From Betaproteobacteria bacterium (GTDB lineage Bacteria; Pseudomonadota; Gammaproteobacteria; Burkholderiales; SG8-39): a stretch of DNA of 8,422 bases. Position 1 is the first letter of the stretch, and each line of letters begins with the position of its first letter. Positions 6,336 through 8,422 of the stretch are shown here, piece by piece. The stretch lies in contig VBCP01000207.1 in NCBI GenBank assembly GCA_005888925.1, forward strand, positions 1 to 8,422. Reading direction: 5' to 3'. A program made the position numbers and the translations under genes. The notes under the pieces were generated by a model. That model saw only the letters and a list, made by a program, of their open reading frames with translations. It did not search any database and had not been told where the DNA came from.

Positions 6336-7294
6336 TGCTGAACGGCTTGCGGTGGTTTGGCCTGGCGGCGCTCGCCCTTTCGCTCGGCGCCCCGGCACAG
6401 CAACTCTACGGCGTAGCGACGATCGCGCCGGGAACCATGCTGCACACGCTGGGCTCGGTGATCGCGAAGGTCGCGCAGGACAATTCGAAGCTGCAGCTGC
6501 GCGTGCAGGGCTACGGCGGCGATGCACCCGCGCTCGATGCCGTCAACAACAAAAACTCGGATTTTCTCGCGCTCGAGATCGGCGAGACGGCGGACGCTTA
6601 CCACGGCCGCGGCAACTGGCAGGGCAAGGGCCGGCCCAATCTGCGCATGGCGATGACCATGTTTCCGATCATGGTCGCGCCTTACGTGCGCAAGGACTCG
6701 AGCGTCCAGTCGATCGCGGACCTGAAGGGCAAGCGCGTGCCGGGCATGTGGGCGCAGCAGACCGGCGTCCTGCAGCACACGATGGCGATGCTCGCGAACG
6801 GCGGCCTCGCGTACAGCGACGTGGTGAGCGTCCCGGTGGTGAACGTGGTGCGGGGCGCGGACGACTTCAAGGCGGGAAAGCTCGACGTGCTGTACTTCGC
6901 GGTCGGCGCGCCGAAGGTGCAGGAGGTCGCCTCGTCAGTTGGCGGCCTGAGGCAACTGCCGTATGCGAACACGCCGGAGGCGCTCGCGCGAATGCACGCG
7001 GTGCGCCCGGAGTATTACGTGGTCGAGCTGAAGCCTGCGCCGCACATCGTGGGCATCGACAAGCCGACCTGGGTGCAGGCGTTCGATTTCATCATCGGCG
7101 TCGGCGCGCACGTGCCCGACGAAGCGGTGTACGAATTCGTAAGAGCGGTGCATGCCAACCGCAAGGCGCTCGGCGAAGGCCATCCGACGCTCAATCTGTT
7201 CAATCCCGACAACGCCGGCAAGCTGCAGCCGAGCCTGCCGCATCATCCCGGCGCGATCCGCTTCTTCAAGGAAGCGGGCATCTGGCGGGGATGA
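6335..7294 (+). CDS. TAXI-family TRAP transporter solute-binding protein
   Basis: A 319-residue periplasmic solute receptor of the TAXI type. Residues 1-21 form a signal peptide (hydrophobic run, then GAPA-Q). The mature protein begins QLYGVATIAPGTMLHTLGSV, the ligand-loop region of the family, followed by the pocket-lining VQGYGGDAPALDAVNN segment, ADAYHGRGNWQGKGRPNLR, an APYVRKDSSVQSIADLKGKR hinge region, and VNVVRGADDFKAGKLDVLYF. These match TAXI receptors of betaproteobacteria that often sit among catabolic genes. Length is normal. The expected fused 4TM/12TM membrane subunit is not present in the window, so the permease must be elsewhere or the receptor is an orphan. The start at 6335 has a GGAGG seven bases upstream and overlaps the bicupin stop (TGATG), indicating co-translation. 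The ligand is unknown; an aromatic or other organic acid handled by the bicupin is the natural guess. Confidence 0.9.
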   Translation: MLNGLRWFGLAALALSLGAPAQQLYGVATIAPGTMLHTLGSVIAKVAQDNSKLQLRVQGYGGDAPALDAVNNKNSDFLALEIGETADAYHGRGNWQGKGRPNLRMAMTMFPIMVAPYVRKDSSVQSIADLKGKRVPGMWAQQTGVLQHTMAMLANGGLAYSDVVSVPVVNVVRGADDFKAGKLDVLYFAVGAPKVQEVASSVGGLRQLPYANTPEALARMHAVRPEYYVVELKPAPHIVGIDKPTWVQAFDFIIGVGAHVPDEAVYEFVRAVHANRKALGEGHPTLNLFNPDNAGKLQPSLPHHPGAIRFFKEAGIWRG

Positions 7295-7298
7295 GCTC

Positions 7299-7745
7299 AT
7301 GAAGCTGCGCCGCATCGTCACGGGGCACGACTCGCTCGGGAAAGCGGCCGTGTGGCGGGACGCAGCGGCGACCAACCAGTCGAGCCGGGTCGAGAAGATC
7401 ATCTCGACCCTCATCTGGACCACCGACGAGACCCCTTTCGATTACACGCGCGATGAGGACATGGGCGAGCGCAAGCTCGGCATCGCGCCGCCGCCGGGCG
7501 GCACGCGCTTCTCGCTGATCGAGATCCAGCCGGGCAACGCGGCCTACATGCATCGCACCGACAGCCTCGATTACGTGATCTGCGTCGCCGGAGAGATCGA
7601 CATGGAGCTCGACGGCGGCAGCACCGTCAAGATGGCGGCGGGCGACGTCATGGTCCAGCGCGGCACGAACCACGCCTGGGTGAACCGCAGCAATTCGCCC
7701 TGCCGGCTCGCGGTGGTGCTGGTCGACGGCAAGCCGAAGCGTTGA
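7299..7745 (+). CDS. Small single-domain cupin protein
   Basis: A 148-residue protein with one C-terminal cupin barrel (about residues 68-145) after an N-terminal extension (MKLRRIVTGHDSLGKAAVW, then a WTTDETPFDYTRDEDMGER region). Cupin motif 2 is well formed: AGDVMVQRGTNHAWVN with His125 and Asn129. Motif 1 is altered: PGNAAYMHRTDSLDYVICVAGEI has His85, but Arg86 replaces part of the usual HxH and Asp91 sits where Glu is usual. This variant (MHRTDSLDYV) is common in a family of uncharacterised cupins that accompany catabolic genes. The ATG at 7299 has GGGG eight bases upstream and lies four bases after the TAXI receptor stop, so it is the third gene of the operon. The function is unknown; isomerase, binding or regulatory roles are all possible. 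Confidence 0.88.
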   Translation: MKLRRIVTGHDSLGKAAVWRDAAATNQSSRVEKIISTLIWTTDETPFDYTRDEDMGERKLGIAPPPGGTRFSLIEIQPGNAAYMHRTDSLDYVICVAGEIDMELDGGSTVKMAAGDVMVQRGTNHAWVNRSNSPCRLAVVLVDGKPKR

Positions 7746-7759
7746 CCGGAAATCGGTCA
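7743..7759. terminator. Small perfect hairpin joining two convergent stop codons
   Basis: TGACCG (7743-7748) and CGGTCA (7754-7759) form a perfect six-base-pair stem around the loop GAAAT. The outer ends of the stem are exactly the TGA stop of the small cupin and, on the other strand, the TGA stop of the dihydrouridine synthase. No T-run follows on either side, so a standard intrinsic terminator is not demonstrated; a weak bidirectional one is possible. Confidence 0.3.
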
Positions 7760-8422
7760 GACCCCGACTTCTTCGCTCTCCATCGCCCCCACCGCCTCCA
7801 GCAGCAGCTCGGCGCGGTTCTCCTTCAGCCCGTCGGCGTCCGACAGCATCCGGCGCCAGAGCCGCGCGCGCGGCGCGCCGTGGTAGAGCCCGAGCATGTG
7901 GCGGACGATGCCCCGCAACGGAACGTCGCGGTGGTGCCGGCAGTACTCGACCATACGGGAAACCACGCCCGCGCGCGTCTTTCCGGCATCGGCAAGCAGC
8001 CAGGGATCGTGATACGCGGCGCGGCCGAGCATGACGCCGTCCACCCTGACCCACTGGGCTTCGATCTGCGTCCGCGACGTGATGCCGCCGTTGATCACGA
8101 ATTCCAGCTGGGGAAAGTCGCGCTTGAGTTGATAGACGTACCCATACTTGAGCGGCGGCACCTCGCGGTTCTCCTTCGGCGAAAGCCCCTTCAGTACCGC
8201 GTTGCGCGCATGGACGATGAACGTGCAGCAGCCTGCCTGCGACACCGTGCCGACGAAATCGCGCACGAAGCCATAGTTCTCGACCTGGTCGATGCCGATG
8301 CGGTGCTTCACCGTCACCGGCAGCTTTGCCGTGTCGCGGATCGCGCGCACGCACGCCGCAACCAGCACAGGCTCGGCCATCAGGCAGGCGCCGAAGGCGC
8401 CGCGCTGCACGCGCTCGCTCGG
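7757..8422 (-). CDS. dusA: tRNA-dihydrouridine synthase A, C-terminal two-thirds (5' end off-window)
   Basis: Flavoenzyme that reduces uridines in the tRNA D-loop (U20/U20a in the DusA group), cytosolic and FMN-dependent. The frame is open to the right edge. The first visible residues, PSERVQRGAFGACLM, follow the catalytic Cys of the NVGCPS-type motif, whose codon should lie immediately off-window. Then come TVKHRIGID (FMN-contacting Lys and His region), TFIVHARNAVLKGLSPKENR (His and Arg of the active site and the DusA-specific loop), FVINGGI, and VDGVMLGRAAYHDPW (FMN phosphate-binding GR motif). The C-terminal helical domain includes VPLRGIVRHMLGLYHGAPRARLWRRML, normal for DusA. 221 residues are visible of a family length near 330. 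The GTG at about 8410 is internal and not a start. It is convergent with the small cupin, 11 bases apart, and unrelated in function. Confidence 0.94.
   Translation of the reverse strand, partial: PSERVQRGAFGACLMAEPVLVAACVRAIRDTAKLPVTVKHRIGIDQVENYGFVRDFVGTVSQAGCCTFIVHARNAVLKGLSPKENREVPPLKYGYVYQLKRDFPQLEFVINGGITSRTQIEAQWVRVDGVMLGRAAYHDPWLLADAGKTRAGVVSRMVEYCRHHRDVPLRGIVRHMLGLYHGAPRARLWRRMLSDADGLKENRAELLLEAVGAMESEEVGV

Noticed and set aside
5415..6527. An upstream in-frame extension of the aldolase frame on the minus strand (to about 6527)
   Set aside because: The extension is antisense to the bicupin, is Arg-rich and has no domain; aldolase similarity begins right after the Met at 5414.
7266..8354. 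A 362-codon minus-strand open frame overlapping the small cupin and dusA
   Set aside because: Low-complexity Arg/Ala-rich translation in a shifted frame of dusA; the real frame carries the DusA motifs.

Overview
The window is a gene-dense, strongly G/C-rich stretch of bacterial chromosome with G or C at most third codon positions. The gene content (FtsX-type permease with a CrtC/AttH-like lipocalin, TAXI-type solute receptor, DusA-type tRNA-dihydrouridine synthase, EamA exporter) fits a Gram-negative proteobacterium, most likely a betaproteobacterium of the Burkholderiales type. That placement is inferred from gene types and base composition, not from a marker gene. No stretch over 300 bases lacks a gene, and every intergenic gap is under 40 bases. 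I saw no tRNA, rRNA, insertion sequence, CRISPR array or phage gene.

Layout. (1) 1-1034 (+): the C-terminal part of an FtsX-family ABC permease, cut by the left edge. (2) 1036-1917 (-): a PhzF-family isomerase-like enzyme, convergent with the permease. (3) 1938-2918 (+): an exported CrtC/AttH-like lipocalin protein, the usual partner of this permease type, here separated from it by the reversed phzF-like gene. (4) 2939-3811 (-): an EamA/DMT transporter. (5) 3846-4610 (+): an alpha/beta hydrolase with a visible Ser-Asp-His triad. (6) 4632-5414 (-): a class II aldolase/adducin-family protein. (7) 5413-6335 (+): a gentisate 1,2-dioxygenase-like bicupin whose first 28 codons lie in a different frame from the rest, so it carries an apparent frameshift. 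(8) 6335-7294 (+): a TAXI-family periplasmic solute receptor. (9) 7299-7745 (+): a small single-domain cupin. (10) 7757-8422 (-): a DusA-type tRNA-dihydrouridine synthase, cut by the right edge.

How the genes may work together. The bicupin, TAXI receptor and small cupin form a tightly coupled operon (1-base overlap, then a 4-base gap). With the divergent aldolase and the nearby hydrolase they resemble an uptake-and-catabolism module for a small organic acid, possibly aromatic. The substrate cannot be read from sequence. The permease and lipocalin are probably remnants of an AttEFGH-like envelope export system. The dihydrouridine synthase is a housekeeping flank.

The points most worth a second look are the frameshift in the dioxygenase-like gene, the overlapping divergent start codons inside one CATG at 5412-5415, a repeated pattern of -10-like hexamers placed 6-10 bases before ATG at all three divergent junctions without a clear Shine-Dalgarno (possible leaderless transcripts), and the phzF-like gene sitting inside the permease-lipocalin pair.
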